A stretch of DNA of 64,000 nucleotides from an endosymbiont of unidentified scaly snail isolate Monju (GTDB taxonomy: Bacteria > Pseudomonadota > Gammaproteobacteria > Chromatiales > Chromatiaceae), in the NCBI RefSeq assembly GCF_000801295.1, contig NZ_AP012978.1:1364001-1428000 (forward strand). Reading direction: 5' to 3'. Position numbers and translations under genes: made by a program. Below are positions 1 to 8,507 of the stretch, piece after piece (position 1 is the stretch's first letter; each line of letters starts with the position of its first letter). The notes under the pieces are model-generated. The model was not told where the DNA came from and made no database searches. It saw only the letters and a list, made by a program, of their open reading frames with translations.

Positions 1-2
1 AC

Positions 3-59
3 GGCCATCAGGACCAATCCGACTACCGATTCCGCCTGACCTTCGAAAATCATTTCTGA
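3..59 (+). CDS. C-terminal end of a probable outer-membrane beta-barrel protein (partial)
   Basis: Only the last 18 codons and the TGA stop are inside the window. The peptide ends ..YRFRLTFENHF. Alternating polar and hydrophobic residues with a terminal Phe are the usual signature of the last strand of a BAM-inserted barrel. It lies 17 nt before a metal-binding protein gene, so it could belong to a metal-related operon. The protein itself cannot be identified from this fragment. Confidence 0.4.
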   Translation, partial: GHQDQSDYRFRLTFENHF

Positions 60-75
60 GCACGAGGACTCCACC

Positions 76-381
76 ATGCAACGCCTGTCACTCCTCCTGA
101 TCCTGCTGTTTCTCGCCAGCGCCCCCTGGGCAGGCGGTACCCGCTATGAAATGCGGGTCGATGGCCTGGCCTGTCCCTTCTGCGCCTACGGCGTCGAGAA
201 AAAACTGAAGGCGATCGAGGGCACCCGCAACATCGAAGTGGACCTCGACCACGGTATCGTGAAGGTCGATATGGCCGAGGGCCGGGAACTCACCGAGGAG
301 CAGATGCGCCAGCTGTTCCACGACGCCGGCTTTACCTATCGCAGCATGAAGAAACTGCCGATCGCGGAGAATGGGGAATGA
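76..381 (+). CDS. MerP-like periplasmic heavy-metal-associated (HMA) protein
   Basis: A 101-residue protein with a cleavable signal (hydrophobic residues about 4-18, cleavage near APWAG) and one HMA fold. The metal site is GLACPFCAYGVEKKL, with Cys33 and Cys36 in place of the common GMTCxxC. MerP-type proteins capture Hg(II) or Cu(I) in the periplasm and pass it to a membrane partner. The stop overlaps the next start (ATGA) and the next gene is MerT-like, so the two should act as a pair. No merA or merR is visible, so the metal is unknown. An AGGA-type ribosome site (acgaggact) precedes the ATG. Confidence 0.8.
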   Translation: MQRLSLLLILLFLASAPWAGGTRYEMRVDGLACPFCAYGVEKKLKAIEGTRNIEVDLDHGIVKVDMAEGRELTEEQMRQLFHDAGFTYRSMKKLPIAENGE

Positions 382-782
382 AGGAGCCAGCCATCGATAC
401 CCGCACCCGGGGGGTCATCTGGCTGACCCTGTTCTCGACCACCGGCACCCTGCTGTGCTGCGCCCTGCCCATCCTGCTGGTGACCCTGGGTCTGGGCGGC
501 GCTGTGGTCGCCCTGACCGGGGACTTTCCCTTTCTCATCCCCCTGACCCAGCACAAGGCCTGGATCTTCACCCTGTCGGGACTGATGCTGCTGGTCTCCG
601 GCTGCCTGCTGTATCGACCGGGACAGGAGTGCCCGACCGACCCCGTACTGGGTACAGCCTGTAGTCGGGCGATGCGCTGGAATCGACGCATCCACGGGGT
701 CTCGGTGGCGATCTGGGGTGTTGGCTTCGTCGCCGCCTACCTGGCCTTGCCGTTGCGGATCTGGCTGGAAGGACGCCCGTGA
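378..782 (+). CDS. MerT-like inner-membrane metal transport protein
   Basis: A 134-residue protein with about three membrane segments (roughly residues 14-47, 60-79 and 108-126). The first helix carries the vicinal pair Cys27-Cys28 in TLLCCALP, the hallmark of MerT. Further cysteines (Cys76, Cys85, Cys95) lie near or after the second helix and could form the second metal relay. In the family, metal passes from MerP to the membrane Cys pair and then to cytoplasmic thiols. It is translationally coupled to the upstream HMA gene through ATGA. Mercury specificity is not proven; copper or another soft metal is possible. Confidence 0.75.
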   Translation: MKEPAIDTRTRGVIWLTLFSTTGTLLCCALPILLVTLGLGGAVVALTGDFPFLIPLTQHKAWIFTLSGLMLLVSGCLLYRPGQECPTDPVLGTACSRAMRWNRRIHGVSVAIWGVGFVAAYLALPLRIWLEGRP

Positions 783-900
783 GCCTGCGTATCGAGGTCT
801 TTACCGTCCCCGGCTGCGCCACCTTTGCCGCGACAGCGCCGACGGCTGCCCCATCATCGAAGACCTGGACCGCCCGGCCCCGCCGAATGCCGCGGACTGA
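779..900 (+). pseudogene. Possible remnant of a thioredoxin-fold gene
   Basis: A GTG overlapping the stop of the MerT-like gene begins MSLRIEVFTVPGC, which resembles the first strand and first active-site Cys of small glutaredoxin or thioredoxin-like proteins. The second Cys and the rest of the fold are missing. The frame then runs into the next gene, while a neighbouring frame ends at TGA 898-900 after GCPIIEDLDRPAPP. I read it as a deleted and frameshifted remnant; it could also be a fortuitous open frame. Confidence 0.25.
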
Positions 901-922
901 TCCCGGTGTTACACTCGATGGC

Positions 923-1666
923 ATGAAAAACCTTCCCGTGGACATCGCCTACCTTTACGAGGTGTTTCGGGAGCAGGCGGAGCGTCTGCTCGAGCACCTC
1001 CAGACGCAACCGGCCGGATCACCGGAACAGGATGATCCGCAACGCCTGATCGGCGCCATGAGCGATCTGTGCAAGATCCTGCGCAAGGCCGAGGCATGCC
1101 AGGCCGGCGAATCTACCGAGACGGCCTGCCAGCCCGAGGAACTCGAGGCGCTGGGCAACTTCGGGTTGCAACTGCTCAACGACCTGAGCGAACAGGCCGC
1201 CGAGGCCGAACTGGCCGACTGCGCGCGCGAGCTGGAAAACCTTTGCCTGCCGCTGGGGGTATGGATCGCCCGCCGCGGTGTGGAAATCCAGCAACTGGCG
1301 CCAGTAGTCAACGCGCTGGCCTGGTATGCCAACCAGACACGCTCGCCCGAGGACATGCAAGTGCTCTATGGACTGGCCACCGAGATCGTGGAGGCAGTCA
1401 GCCCGCACCTCAGCGAAATCGGCACCCGTGATCTGCACCCTTGGCGCCTGCTGCTGATCAACCGCGCCATCGTGGCCACCCGTACCCATCGTCCCAGCCT
1501 GATGGAACCGGCCTTCACCGCCATCGTCGAACAACTGCCCGAGGACGCCCCGCGCTTCTTCGCCGAGGGCATGCAGCAGATGGACCGCGTGGGCTATCCC
1601 GAGCCGGTGCGCCAGGTGATGCGCCGCTTCCACGCCCTGTTCAGCGAAAAGCACACCCTGCATTGA
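923..1666 (+). CDS. Conserved hypothetical protein, helical
   Basis: A 247-residue protein (MKNLPVDIAYLYEVF..). The frame is open further upstream to 779, but that stretch has low-complexity composition, so ATG 923 is preferred. The sequence is rich in Leu, Ala and Glu with no signal peptide or membrane segment, and looks like stacked amphipathic helices. No catalytic motif is recognised. It ends 4 nt before yciB and probably shares its transcript, but this does not point to a function. Confidence 0.6.
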   Translation: MKNLPVDIAYLYEVFREQAERLLEHLQTQPAGSPEQDDPQRLIGAMSDLCKILRKAEACQAGESTETACQPEELEALGNFGLQLLNDLSEQAAEAELADCARELENLCLPLGVWIARRGVEIQQLAPVVNALAWYANQTRSPEDMQVLYGLATEIVEAVSPHLSEIGTRDLHPWRLLLINRAIVATRTHRPSLMEPAFTAIVEQLPEDAPRFFAEGMQQMDRVGYPEPVRQVMRRFHALFSEKHTLH

Positions 1667-1670
1667 TTTC

Positions 1671-2231
1671 ATGAAACTGCTGTCCGACCTGTTCCCGCTG
1701 CTGCTGTTCTTCATCGCCTACCAGCACTACGACATCTATGTCGCCACTCAGGTCCTGATGGGCACCATGGCGCTGCAACTGGTGGTGATGAAGCTTGCCG
1801 GCCGCCGCATCGAAACCATGCACTGGATCACCCTGGCGCTGGTGCTGGGCTTTGGCGCGCTCACCCTGGGGCTGCGTGACCCTCGTTTCATTATGTGGAA
1901 GCCGACCATCGTCAACTGGCTGTTCGCCGCTGCCCTGCTGTTTTCCGAATGGTTCATGGACAAGGGACTGCTGCGGCGCCTGTTCGAGAAGCTGGGCGAC
2001 TTCCCTCAGGCTGTACTCAGGAATCTCAACCGCGCCTGGGTGATCTTTCTCGTCGGCGAAGGCCTGCTCAACCTGTACGTGGCCTACAACTACCCGGAAT
2101 CGACCTGGGTGAACTTCAAGCTGTTTGGCCTGACCGGCCTGAGCCTGGTGTTCATCCTCGGCCAGAGCCTGTACCTGGCGCGCCACATGCCCCGCGAATC
2201 CGAAGTCCCTGTCTCCCGAGAGGATGGATGA
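1671..2231 (+). CDS. yciB: YciB / septation protein A-type inner-membrane protein
   Basis: A 186-residue protein close to the usual family length. It has five or so hydrophobic segments and the family pattern [17 protein letters not shown] at the N terminus, [18 protein letters not shown] in the middle and a [15 protein letters not shown] helix near the end. YciB proteins sit in the inner membrane and affect envelope synthesis and division; the biochemical role is unsettled. The stop overlaps the yciI start (ATGA), the common yciB-yciI arrangement. Confidence 0.92.
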   Translation: MKLLSDLFPLLLFFIAYQHYDIYVATQVLMGTMALQLVVMKLAGRRIETMHWITLALVLGFGALTLGLRDPRFIMWKPTIVNWLFAAALLFSEWFMDKGLLRRLFEKLGDFPQAVLRNLNRAWVIFLVGEGLLNLYVAYNYPESTWVNFKLFGLTGLSLVFILGQSLYLARHMPRESEVPVSREDG

Positions 2232-2533
2232 AAATGCTGTACGCCATTATTGCCACCGATGTCGAGAACAGCCTACAGCAACGCCTGCAGGCGCGGCCGG
2301 CACACCTGGAACGCCTCAAGGCACTGGCCCAACAGGGCCGGCTGGTGCTGGCCGGCCCGCACCCTCCCGTCGAAGCCGAAGATCCCGGCGAGGCCGGTTT
2401 CAGCGGCAGCCTGATCGTGGCGGAGTTCGACAGCCTGGACTCTGCCCGCGCCTGGGCGGAAGCCGACCCTTACGTCGAAGCCGGCGTCTATGCCGACGTC
2501 GTCGTCAAACCGTTCAAGAAAGTCCTGCCCTGA
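2228..2533 (+). CDS. yciI: YciI-like protein
   Basis: A 101-residue dimeric ferredoxin-like alpha+beta barrel of the YCII family. It starts [15 protein letters not shown], keeps the [19 protein letters not shown] helix-loop and ends with the [13 protein letters not shown] strand. The conserved His (AHLERL) and the Asp in [17 protein letters not shown] are the pair proposed as the active site. ATG 2228 overlaps the yciB stop; an in-line ATG at 2224 is in another frame. The cellular substrate is unknown. Confidence 0.9.
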   Translation: MKMLYAIIATDVENSLQQRLQARPAHLERLKALAQQGRLVLAGPHPPVEAEDPGEAGFSGSLIVAEFDSLDSARAWAEADPYVEAGVYADVVVKPFKKVLP

Positions 2534-2544
2534 GGAAACAAACC

Positions 2545-3360
2545 ATGACAATCCAACGACTCGTTCCTCTGCTGGCCCTGATCCCCGCCCTCGCCCTGGC
2601 CGAAGGGAAGCCGCAGTCCACCACACCGACCGGCGTCCAGCCGCTGGTGAAGATCGACGATTTCACCGTCACCAACCTGCACTACTCGGTGTTCGCCGCG
2701 CAGCAGGGCAAGCCCTTGTCGCAGGACCGTGAACAGCAGATCCGCCTGCTCAACGAACTGGTCAACACCTTCATGGTCGCCCGCTCACCACGCGGGCAGG
2801 AACTGGCCGCCACCGACGAGGTCAAGGCCGCGCTGGAAGTCACTCAGGCACGAGTCATCGCCCGCGCAGTGATCGGCGACATGATGGAGACCGCCCCGGT
2901 CAGCGATACCGAGATCCAGGCCGCCTACGAGAAGCAGTACGGCAAGGGCGAACGCCACGAATACAAGGCACGGCACATCCTGGTCAAGACCGAGGACGAG
3001 GCCAAGGCGATTATCGCCGAGCTGGACAAGGGTGCCGATTTCGCCAAGCTGGCGCGCGAGAAGTCCACCGGCCCCTCCGGGCGGATGGGCGGCGACCTGG
3101 GCTGGTTCTCGGCCGACAGCATGGTCAAGCCCTTTGCCGAGGCCGTCGCCGGGCTCAAGGATGGCGAGTACAGCAAGAAACCGGTAGAGACCCGCTTCGG
3201 CTGGCACGTCATTCTGCGCGAGAAATCCCGCACCCTGCCCCAGCCCAAGCTGTCGGACGTGAAGGACGAACTGATCAAGCAGATCCGCACCCGCAAGCTG
3301 ACCGAGTATATCCGCGGCCTGCGCGACAAGATGAACATCGAGGTAATAGGTTCGGAGTAG
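2545..3360 (+). CDS. Periplasmic PpiC-type (parvulin) peptidyl-prolyl isomerase
   Basis: A 271-residue protein. Residues 1-20 form a signal peptide (LVPLLALIPALALAEG). Residues about 25-125 form a SurA_N-like helical chaperone region. Residues about 133-230 are the parvulin domain, beginning ARHILVKTEDEAKAII and containing GGDLGWFSADSMVKPFAEAV and ETRFGWHVILREKSR, with both His of the parvulin site present. It should fold exported proteins in the periplasm. It lies 11 nt after yciI in the same direction and is followed by a hairpin. Confidence 0.88.
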   Translation: MTIQRLVPLLALIPALALAEGKPQSTTPTGVQPLVKIDDFTVTNLHYSVFAAQQGKPLSQDREQQIRLLNELVNTFMVARSPRGQELAATDEVKAALEVTQARVIARAVIGDMMETAPVSDTEIQAAYEKQYGKGERHEYKARHILVKTEDEAKAIIAELDKGADFAKLAREKSTGPSGRMGGDLGWFSADSMVKPFAEAVAGLKDGEYSKKPVETRFGWHVILREKSRTLPQPKLSDVKDELIKQIRTRKLTEYIRGLRDKMNIEVIGSE

Positions 3361-3400
3361 AAGAGCGGAACCAGCACTGCCAAAAGGCCCGGAAGGACCG

Positions 3401-3426
3401 CCAGTCCCGCTAACCGGCGGGGCTGG
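3401..3426 (+). terminator. Hairpin downstream of the PpiC gene
   Basis: CCAGTCCCGC and GCGGGGCTGG pair over ten positions with one G:U and a 6-nt loop, 40 nt after the PpiC stop. There is no T tract, so a rho-independent role is only possible. The rest of 3361-3533 holds no gene that I can support. Confidence 0.35.
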
Positions 3427-3533
3427 CGCCACCTGACCCTGGTCATTGGCCAAACCCCGCCCGGGCGATCAAGGAACAATCGCACGGCGCGGACGTCTTC
3501 ACACGAGGAAGCATTCATCCACCGGAGTTCTCC

Positions 3534-4001
3534 ATGCCCCAGCAGAGCCGACGCAATCTGCTCAAGTGGCTGACCGCTGCCGGCGCGGCACTGGTCGGCT
3601 CACGTGCGAGCGCAGATCACTCATCCACCCATTTCGGAGAGTCCTCACACAAGGTCGTGTATCAGTGCAACAAGGCGGACAACGACTACCTGGCCGCCAT
3701 CCTGTTCTCAGTGGGCGAACTGGTGCGCAAGTATGGCGACGACGTGGAGATCGTGGTCTCGGTCTTCGGCCCGGGTATCCACCTGCTGGCCAAGCGGCCA
3801 CGCCGCGCCATCCGTCCTGAACTCCAGGAACACGCCAGCTCCCTGGCCATGTACGGCGTGACCTTCCATGCCTGCGGCAACACCCTGAAGGGCCTGAATT
3901 GGACGGAAGACGACCTGCTGCCCTTCGCCACCATGGTGCCGATCGGTGCCGAGGACCTGATGCTGCTGCAGGAACAAGGTTATACCTACATCTCCTGGTA
4001 G
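3534..4001 (+). CDS. Exported DsrE/DsrF-like protein with a Tat-type signal
   Basis: A 155-residue protein. Residues 4-27 read QSRRNLLKWLTAAGAALVG..ASA, a twin-arginine signal (SRRNLLK) and an Ala-X-Ala site. The mature part is a DsrE-fold: a KVVYQCNKAD strand, an AAILFSVGELVRKYGDDVEIVVSVFGPGI Rossmann-like unit, then YGVTFHACGNTL with a single conserved Cys in the position used by sulfur-carrier relatives. Cytoplasmic DsrE proteins move sulfane sulfur; exported versions are less understood. GGAG precedes the ATG. It is followed by a strong hairpin shared with the convergent gene. Confidence 0.78.
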   Translation: MPQQSRRNLLKWLTAAGAALVGSRASADHSSTHFGESSHKVVYQCNKADNDYLAAILFSVGELVRKYGDDVEIVVSVFGPGIHLLAKRPRRAIRPELQEHASSLAMYGVTFHACGNTLKGLNWTEDDLLPFATMVPIGAEDLMLLQEQGYTYISW

Positions 4002-4024
4002 GCGTTCAGCGATTTCCCGCCTTG

Positions 4025-4047
4025 CCTCTCCCGCGCACCGGGAGAGG
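4025..4047. terminator. Bidirectional hairpin between convergent genes
   Basis: CCTCTCCCG and CGGGAGAGG form a perfect 9-bp stem with a 5-nt loop, midway between the DsrE-like gene (+) and the next gene (-). T-rich sequence is weak on both sides. Confidence 0.5.
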
Positions 4048-4064
4048 ATCTGATCAGAGGCTTC

Positions 4065-4355
4065 TTATTCTTCGTCGTCGCGCCGCAGGCGGGCAATGTT
4101 GTTGATGGGCACCACTTCGGCGGCCGGTTTCTCGTCGGCATAGTAGGGCTTTTCCACCGGGATGCCGGCAGCATCGGCCAGTTCGCGCTCGCGTGCCGAG
4201 ATCAGGCCCAGGCAGGCACGGATGTCCTGGATGGTCTGATCGGACAGGGGGTGTTTCATCGCCTTGCTCGGCGGCGTGGTGTCCTTGATGATCTGCGCCA
4301 GGACCTTGCGCATCACCATCATGATCTCGCGTTCTTTGCGGTTGTCGTCGCTCAT
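4065..4355 (-). CDS. Small conserved hypothetical protein
   Basis: A 96-residue protein starting MSDDNRKEREIMMVMRKV; GGAGGT lies 6 nt upstream of this ATG, which decides against the longer reading. It is charged, with a helical N-terminal half (VLAQIIKDTTPPSKAMKHPLS), a second helix (DIRACLGLISARERELADA) and an acidic tail RRDDEE. There is no signal, membrane segment or metal motif. I do not recognise a function. It is the last gene of the rpoS-side minus cluster, 159 nt downstream of rpoS. Confidence 0.6.
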   Translation of the reverse strand: MSDDNRKEREIMMVMRKVLAQIIKDTTPPSKAMKHPLSDQTIQDIRACLGLISARERELADAAGIPVEKPYYADEKPAAEVVPINNIARLRRDDEE

Positions 4356-4514
4356 GCCGTACCTCCAGGGTTTCGATGCGGCTAGCATAGAGGAAACGGC
4401 CACTCATTGACCACGCCCACCACCGGGTAGCTGGCAGATACGGCACCAGGAAATTTCTGACCAGGTCCCTCCCCCATGCGTGGAGGCAGGACAAGAGCCT
4501 TTATCAGCGATCCC

Positions 4515-5522
4515 CTAGTCGTTGAACACGTTCTCCACGTTGTAGCCCTCGTGCTCCAGGATGCTGCGCAGGCACTTGAGCGCGTCCATCTGGATCTGTC
4601 GCACCCGTTCACGGGTCACGCCCAGTTCCTTCGCCACCTGTTCGAGCGTGGCATTCTCGTAGCCATGCAGGCCGAAGCGGCGCTCGACCACCTCGCGCTG
4701 CTTGTCGTTGAGCCTGGCCAGCCATTCATCGAGGTGAGCGTTGATGTCGTCGGCCTGGAGCCAGGTGGTGGGATCGGAGGCCTTCTCGTCGGCAATGGTG
4801 TCGAGCAGCGGCTTGTCAGCGTCCTTGCCGTAAGGGGTGTCCACCGAGGTAGTGCGCTCGTTCAACCCAAGCAGGCGCTTCACGTCGTCGATCGGCTTGT
4901 CGAGCAGGTCCGCGATCTCTTCGGCGGTGGGCTCGTGATCCAGGCTCTGCGCCAGTTTCCGTGCCGCACGCATGTAGGCGTTGATCTCCTTGACCACGTG
5001 GATAGGCAGGCGGATGGTGCGCGTCTGGTTCATGATGGCGCGCTCGATGGTTTGGCGTATCCACCAGGTCGCGTACGTGGAGAAGCGGAAGCCGCGCTCG
5101 GGATCGAACTTTTCGACCGCGCGAATCAGGCCAAGATTGCCCTCCTCGATCAGGTCCAGCAGGGCCAGGCCGCGATTCATGTAGCGCCGGGCAATCTTTA
5201 CCACCAGGCGCAGATTGCATTCGATCATCTTGCGCCGCGCTGCCTCGTCGCCCTTTTGCGCCAGCCGCGAGTAATAGACCTCTTCTTCAGCAGTCAGCAA
5301 CTTGGAAGCACCGATCTCGTTGAGATAGAGCCGCGTGGCGTCGAGCTGGCTATCGGGTACCACCCCGGCCTCGAAGGCCTTGTTGGCCTCCTCGTCGACC
5401 ACCATGGGAGGAGGCACGATCGGATCGGCGACATCCTCGGTTGCCGCCTCGGCGGTGAGGACTGGATCGTCCACGAGAGATTCATCGGCCTTAGAGGTCT
5501 TGGCAGCTTTCTTCCGTGGCAT
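4515..5522 (-). CDS. rpoS: RNA polymerase sigma factor RpoS
   Basis: A 335-residue group 2 sigma-70 factor. Residues about 60-90 hold region 1.2 ([11 protein letters not shown]), then region 2 with [40 protein letters not shown] and [12 protein letters not shown]. Region 3 is [19 protein letters not shown], and region 4 ends with [11 protein letters not shown] and [18 protein letters not shown]. RpoS directs stationary-phase and stress transcription. A strong GGAGGTGA site precedes the ATG. It lies directly after nlpD, as in other gammaproteobacteria, where the main rpoS promoter is inside nlpD. Confidence 0.97.
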   Translation of the reverse strand: MPRKKAAKTSKADESLVDDPVLTAEAATEDVADPIVPPPMVVDEEANKAFEAGVVPDSQLDATRLYLNEIGASKLLTAEEEVYYSRLAQKGDEAARRKMIECNLRLVVKIARRYMNRGLALLDLIEEGNLGLIRAVEKFDPERGFRFSTYATWWIRQTIERAIMNQTRTIRLPIHVVKEINAYMRAARKLAQSLDHEPTAEEIADLLDKPIDDVKRLLGLNERTTSVDTPYGKDADKPLLDTIADEKASDPTTWLQADDINAHLDEWLARLNDKQREVVERRFGLHGYENATLEQVAKELGVTRERVRQIQMDALKCLRSILEHEGYNVENVFND

Positions 5523-5546
5523 CCTCGTTCACCTCCAGTCGGTGGT

Positions 5547-6413
5547 TCATCGATGCGGCAGGAGCTTCAGCGGGTCGACCGGCTTGCCATCTCTCCTGAT
5601 TTCAAAATGCAGCAAGGGACGCCCATCGTTCGCCCTGCCCATTTCCGCAATCTTCTGTCCTTTGGTCACGCGCTGGTCTTGTCTGACCAGCAGCTTCCTG
5701 TTGTGTCCATAGGCACTCAGGTAATTCTCATTATGCTTGATGATAATAAGCCGACCGTAACCGATCAGTCCACTGCCGCTGTAGACTACCTTGCCTCCTT
5801 CAGCGGCGAGCACCGGCTCTCCCTCGCGACCCGCGATCTTGATGCCCTTGCGCAGGGGATCGCCGGCCTTCCAGGTGGCCACCAGCCGTCCCCTGGCAGG
5901 CCACTTCCAACGCAGGGAACGCGGCTTTTGAGTGACTCGACGCGCGGGCCTGGCCGCCGTACCGGCGCGGGCCCTGGCGGGCTGGGAAGACCTCGCTGCC
6001 GTCCTCGGCCGCGACGCGGAAGACGCCGTGTGACTGGCGCGAGTGACCTGCGGCGAGGCCTTGCTGTGCGGGACAACCGGGGGCCGCAGCCGGATCAACT
6101 GTCCTGGGTAGATCACGTAAGGCGACCGGATGCCGTTCCAGCGCGCGAGCGAACGAAAATCCAGGTTGGCGCGCCAGGCGATGGAATAGAGGGTATCGCC
6201 ACGCCGAACCCGGTACTGGCTGGCCTTGAGCTTGCGAGGCCCAGCCACGGACGGTGCCGGCGCGGGACGGTGCACGCGGGAAGCGGCAGGGGGTGAGGCG
6301 ACGCCCCGTGTCTCCATCGGCGCACGCCAGCGTGAAGAACAACCGTTCAGCAGCAGGACCGAAACCACCAGGAGCAATATCCATCGCATCGCAGCTGTGG
6401 TCCGCTTCGGCAT
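5547..6413 (-). CDS. nlpD: NlpD-like lipoprotein with LysM and degenerate LytM domain
   Basis: A 288-residue protein. A lipoprotein signal ends in the lipobox LLLNGC near residue 25. A LysM domain follows (YRVRRGDTLYSIAWRAN.., about residues 66-110), then a basic Ala/Arg-rich linker and a C-terminal M23/LytM domain (about 175-288). The zinc ligands are lost: the HxxxD position reads KGIKIAG and the HxH position LLHFE, as in E. coli NlpD, which activates the amidase AmiC rather than cutting peptidoglycan. It lies in its classical position before rpoS. Confidence 0.93.
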   Translation of the reverse strand: MPKRTTAAMRWILLLVVSVLLLNGCSSRWRAPMETRGVASPPAASRVHRPAPAPSVAGPRKLKASQYRVRRGDTLYSIAWRANLDFRSLARWNGIRSPYVIYPGQLIRLRPPVVPHSKASPQVTRASHTASSASRPRTAARSSQPARARAGTAARPARRVTQKPRSLRWKWPARGRLVATWKAGDPLRKGIKIAGREGEPVLAAEGGKVVYSGSGLIGYGRLIIIKHNENYLSAYGHNRKLLVRQDQRVTKGQKIAEMGRANDGRPLLHFEIRRDGKPVDPLKLLPHR

Positions 6414-6438
6414 CTGGAATCTCTGTCCGACTGTCCGT

Positions 6439-7017
6439 TCAGTATCTGGCCACCGCCACTATGATGACCACCGCCAACAGCGTCAACCAACCGATCCAGT
6501 CCACCCAGCGGCGCAAATGCTGTTCCATGGCCTCGCCGCCCCAGGCCATCAGCAGGGCGACCAGCAGGAAACGCGCCCCCCGCCCGATGAAGGAGGCGAT
6601 CACGAATGGTAGAAAGGGCATGCTCACGACCCCGGCGGTGATGGTGAACACCTTGTAGGGGATGGGCGAGAAGCCGGCCACGAAGATGGCCCAGAAACCC
6701 CAGGCCTCGAACCAGGAACGGGCCTGCTGATAGGCGTCCCAGTAACCCCCGTCGTGCAAGAAAGGCGTGATGGCATCGAAGGCCAGCCGACCGATCAGGT
6801 AACCCAGCGCGCCGCCGGCCACCGACGCCAGGGTGGTGAGCAGTGCCAGACGCCAGGCACGTTGCGGGCGCGCCATACTCATGGGTGCGAGCATCACGTC
6901 GGGCGGCACCGGAAAGAAGGACGACTCGGCGAAGCTCAGACCGACAAGGTACCAGCTCGCATGGGGGTGGCGCGCCCAGCGCATGACCTTGTCGTAGAGT
7001 ATCGTGAACAGTTTCAT
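6439..7017 (-). CDS. yqaA: YqaA/DedA-family membrane protein
   Basis: A 192-residue SNARE-associated/DedA fold protein of the YqaA subgroup. It has about four membrane segments, FAESSFFPVPPDVMLAPM (re-entrant loop one) and GFSPIPYKVFTITAG (re-entrant loop two). DedA proteins are proposed to move lipids or lipid carriers across the inner membrane. It sits between pcm and nlpD, an arrangement seen in several gammaproteobacteria. Confidence 0.9.
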   Translation of the reverse strand: MKLFTILYDKVMRWARHPHASWYLVGLSFAESSFFPVPPDVMLAPMSMARPQRAWRLALLTTLASVAGGALGYLIGRLAFDAITPFLHDGGYWDAYQQARSWFEAWGFWAIFVAGFSPIPYKVFTITAGVVSMPFLPFVIASFIGRGARFLLVALLMAWGGEAMEQHLRRWVDWIGWLTLLAVVIIVAVARY

Positions 7018-7021
7018 GGGG

Positions 7022-7678
7022 TCAGCTCGTCCCCCCCAGCAGGGGCACGAAACTCACCCGCTCGAGAATCTCCTTGTCGTGCCCGCTGGCGGTGCGCCGC
7101 ACCCTCACCAGCACCTGTTCACGCCCGCTGCCGATCGGCAGCACCATGCAACCACCAGGGCGCAGTTGCTCGACCAGGGCCAGCGGAATGCCGGGCGGCG
7201 CGGCGGTCACGATGATACCGTCGAACGGCGCATAGTGTGGCCAGCCCATGCTGCCATCGGCATACTTGGTGCGCACGTTCAGCAGGTTGAGCCGGTGGAA
7301 GCGCTGGCGCGCCGTCTTCAGCAGGGCCTCGATGCGCTCCACCGTGTAGACCCTGCGCACCAGCGGCGCCAGCACCGCGGTCTGGTAACCAGAGCCTGTA
7401 CCGACCTCCAGCACGTTCTCGGGCGTGCCACACTCGAGCAGGGCCTCGGTCATGCGAGCCACGATGTAGGGCTGTGAGATGGTCTGGTTGTGCCCGATGG
7501 GCAGTGCGGTGTTCTCGTAAGCGCGCGAAGCCAGCGCCTCGTCCACGAACAGGTGGCGTGGCGTCTCCAGGATACGTTGCAGCACGCGCTCGTCCCGCAC
7601 TCCCTGGGCGCGAATCTGTTCGACCAGGCGCTCACGGGTGCGGCGCGAGGTCATGCCGATGCCCTGCAGCGCCGTCAT
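7022..7678 (-). CDS. pcm: Protein-L-isoaspartate O-methyltransferase
   Basis: A 218-residue SAM-dependent enzyme that repairs isoaspartyl residues in aged proteins. It has the PCMT lid [23 protein letters not shown] motif I ([19 protein letters not shown]) and the [13 protein letters not shown] motif. ATG 7678 overlaps the surE stop (ATGA), which fixes the start in preference to a codon 12 nt upstream. It is coupled to surE and belongs to the rpoS stress cluster. Confidence 0.96.
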   Translation of the reverse strand: MTALQGIGMTSRRTRERLVEQIRAQGVRDERVLQRILETPRHLFVDEALASRAYENTALPIGHNQTISQPYIVARMTEALLECGTPENVLEVGTGSGYQTAVLAPLVRRVYTVERIEALLKTARQRFHRLNLLNVRTKYADGSMGWPHYAPFDGIIVTAAPPGIPLALVEQLRPGGCMVLPIGSGREQVLVRVRRTASGHDKEILERVSFVPLLGGTS

Positions 7679-8421
7679 GTCGCCAGCCACTCCCCCAATA
7701 CCGGCACCGCGGCATGCCGGGTCAGATCCACCTGCAAGGGCGTCACCGAGACATAGCCGTTACGCACGGCATGGAAATCGGTGCCCTCGCCTGCGTCCGC
7801 CTCGGGACCAGCCGCCCCCACCCAGTAGATGGGTCGGCCACGCGGGTCCTGCGCGCGCACCACCGGCTCGGCCTTGTGACGATGCCCCAGCCGGGTCGCA
7901 CGAAAGCCCTTCACCTGCTCCCAGGGCAGGTCGGGCACATTGACATTGAGGATCAGCTGGTCGCCGGGCGAGCCCTCGCGGCGCAGCTTCTCGACCAGCA
8001 TCACCGCCACCCGGGCGCCGGTCTCGTAGTACTGCGGCTCGTGTGTCCCCATGGAGATGGCGATCGCCGGATAACCCAGGAAACGCCCCTCGGTGGCCGC
8101 GGCCACGGTGCCGGAGTAGATCACGTCATCACCCATGTTCGGCCCCGAATTGATCCCCGAGACCACCATGTCGGGCTCGGTCTCGAGCAGGCCGGTGATC
8201 GCCAGATGCACGCAATCGGTCGGCGTCCCCTCGACACGCACGAAGCCATTCTCGACACAGCGCGCGCGGATCGGCAGCTCCAGGTTGAGCGAATTGCTCG
8301 CCCCGCTGCGGTCACGCTCGGGCGCCACCACGTCGATCTCGGCAAGCGGCGCCAGCGCCTCGGCCAACGCCTTCAGACCCGGTGCCAGATAACCGTCATC
8401 ATTGCTGAGCAGGATTCGCAT
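7675..8421 (-). CDS. surE: 5'/3'-nucleotidase SurE
   Basis: A 248-residue metal-dependent nucleotidase. It begins [15 protein letters not shown], with the catalytic Asp pair, and contains [13 protein letters not shown], the [23 protein letters not shown] loop and a C-terminal [14 protein letters not shown] 8421 is chosen because the family starts at this motif. It hydrolyses nucleoside monophosphates and short polyphosphates. First gene of the surE-pcm-yqaA-nlpD-rpoS set. Confidence 0.97.
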   Translation of the reverse strand: MRILLSNDDGYLAPGLKALAEALAPLAEIDVVAPERDRSGASNSLNLELPIRARCVENGFVRVEGTPTDCVHLAITGLLETEPDMVVSGINSGPNMGDDVIYSGTVAAATEGRFLGYPAIAISMGTHEPQYYETGARVAVMLVEKLRREGSPGDQLILNVNVPDLPWEQVKGFRATRLGHRHKAEPVVRAQDPRGRPIYWVGAAGPEADAGEGTDFHAVRNGYVSVTPLQVDLTRHAAVPVLGEWLAT

Positions 8422-8507
8422 GCCTTCCGTCGTACCACTGCGGGAAAGGCGCAACTATACGGCATCCCCCGGCCTATCTCACCCTGCGTGGAGAGCGGAT
8501 CCCACCC

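Noticed and set aside
4476-6296. A 606-codon open frame antisense to rpoS and nlpD
   Set aside because: It mirrors two well-supported genes in high-GC DNA and has no family-like motif.
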